Positions 63,454 to 64,000 of a stretch of DNA of 64,000 nt are shown in pieces. Source of the DNA: Arcobacter sp. (GTDB lineage: Bacteria; Campylobacterota; Campylobacteria; Campylobacterales; Arcobacteraceae). Each line of letters opens with the position of its first letter. Positions within the stretch are counted from its first letter, which is position 1. Where the stretch lies: NCBI GenBank assembly GCA_003252105.1, contig QKDL01000054.1, forward strand, positions 1-64,000, given 5' to 3'. The notes under the pieces were generated by a model that saw only the letters and a program-made list of their open reading frames with translations, was not told the origin of the DNA and searched no databases. A program made the translations under genes and the position numbers.

Positions 63454-64000
63454 ATGAGAATACTGATTATTGAAGATGAAATTACATTAAATAGAACATT
63501 ACAAGAGGGTTTAACTGATTTTGGTTACCAAGTTGATACAGCAGAAAATTACAAAGATGCTGAATATTTCATCGATATTAGAAATTATGATTTAGTTTTA
63601 ACTGACTGGATGTTACCAGATGGTGACGGAATTGAATTATGTAAAATTGTAAAAAATAGAAGCTCAAGAACTGCTGTTGTTATCCTTTCTGCAAGAGATG
63701 ACAAAGATTCTGAGATTGAAGCACTTAAATCAGGTGCAGATGATTATATTAAAAAACCATTTGATTTTGATATTTTACTAGCTAGAATTGAAGCTAGATT
63801 AAGATTTGGTGGTACAAATGTAATAGAGATTGAAGATTTATCAATCAATCCTGATGAAGAAAAAATTGAATACAATGGTGAAGAGATTGAATTAAAAGGT
63901 AAACCTTTTGAAGTATTAACTCACCTAGCAAGACATAGAGATCAAATCGTATCTAAAGAGCAATTATTAGATGCTATCTGGGAAGAACCAGAATTAGTAA
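63454..64000 (+). CDS. hsrA: HsrA/HP1043-like OmpR-family response regulator (partial, 3' end outside window)
   Basis: The first 182 codons of a response regulator, cut off within the DNA-binding domain. The receiver (1-120) has the canonical set: acidic E7/D8, phosphoacceptor D51 (LTDWMLPDGDG), S79 and K101 (YIKKPF). The DNA-binding part reads KGKPFEVLTHLARHRDQIVSKEQ, matching Helicobacter HP1043 almost exactly. The H. pylori and C. jejuni orthologues are atypical and lack phosphorylation residues. GGGAAG lies 6 nt from ATG. The Campylobacterota regulator is essential in those species. Confidence 0.93.
   Translation, partial: MRILIIEDEITLNRTLQEGLTDFGYQVDTAENYKDAEYFIDIRNYDLVLTDWMLPDGDGIELCKIVKNRSSRTAVVILSARDDKDSEIEALKSGADDYIKKPFDFDILLARIEARLRFGGTNVIEIEDLSINPDEEKIEYNGEEIELKGKPFEVLTHLARHRDQIVSKEQLLDAIWEEPELV

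Noticed and set aside
1-64000. CRISPR array, rRNA, tRNA, prophage or insertion sequence
   Set aside because: I looked for regularly spaced direct repeats, conserved rRNA/tRNA words and transposase or phage proteins, and saw none. The S74 domain protein at 22882 is the only phage-like item and it stands in a non-phage operon.

Overview
The window is AT-rich chromosomal DNA from a Campylobacterota bacterium, most likely a member of the Arcobacteraceae (Arcobacter sensu lato). Pointers are the HsrA/HP1043-type regulator at the right edge, the epsilon-type blocks leuS-lptE-folC-M23-bactofilin, secF-secD-yajC-lnt, proS-hemA-polyprenyl synthase-DUF2018 and fba-PpiC isomerase, and the very low GC of both genes and spacers. 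Genus is inference. I see no rRNA, tRNA, CRISPR array, prophage or insertion sequence.

Layout. 1-4.7 kb: the start of a sensor kinase, a divergent TRAP transporter operon (dctPQM), then a VOC protein, a RidA-family protein and a DUF2721 membrane protein. The TRAP operon and the VOC operon carry the same 11-bp tandem repeat at the same distance from the -10 box. 4.8-7.6 kb: an alpha/beta hydrolase, an AraC/GyrI-type regulator and a DUF445 membrane protein. 7.6-18.2 kb: a phosphate-scavenging island with a 5'-nucleotidase-type lipoprotein, a phytase-like lipoprotein, PhoX, a di-heme cytochrome c lipoprotein and a bifunctional OlsF-type ornithine-lipid synthase. Four promoters here share one Pho-box-like architecture (nTGTnAy-N4-nTGTAAy-N10-TAnnnT). 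I regard this as the main find: a phosphate-starvation regulon joining phosphoester hydrolysis to phosphorus-free lipid synthesis.

18.2-28.3 kb: a three-gene surface cluster (S74 endosialidase-chaperone protein, 1458-residue Calx-beta/Ig-like exported protein, small lipoprotein) and a MacAB-TolC-like efflux operon. 28.3-38.2 kb: one long leftward operon, DUF6394-leuS-lptE-folC-M23-bactofilin-helicase-kefB-DUF302. Its helicase carries what looks like a degenerate primase domain of the TOTE type. 38.2-42.1 kb: an apparently inserted accessory stretch with two related membrane proteins (one with pentapeptide-like repeats), about 560 bp of hairpin-rich, GC-richer non-coding DNA, and a hicAB toxin-antitoxin pair. 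42.1-63.2 kb: mostly core genes for protein export, lipoprotein acylation, mechanosensitive channels, tRNA maturation, proS, hemA, isoprenoid, histidine and shikimate synthesis, plus a degenerate GGDEF protein, a histidine kinase with two solute-binding sensor domains, a D-cysteine desulfhydrase-like enzyme, ExbBD, fructose-bisphosphate aldolase and a periplasmic isomerase. The right edge holds the first 182 codons of an hsrA-like response regulator whose receiver domain keeps the canonical phosphorylation residues.

Most operons end in clear hairpins, several overlapping stop codons of convergent genes. Several genes appear to start inside their longest open frame; where a Shine-Dalgarno sequence decides this I give the internal start.
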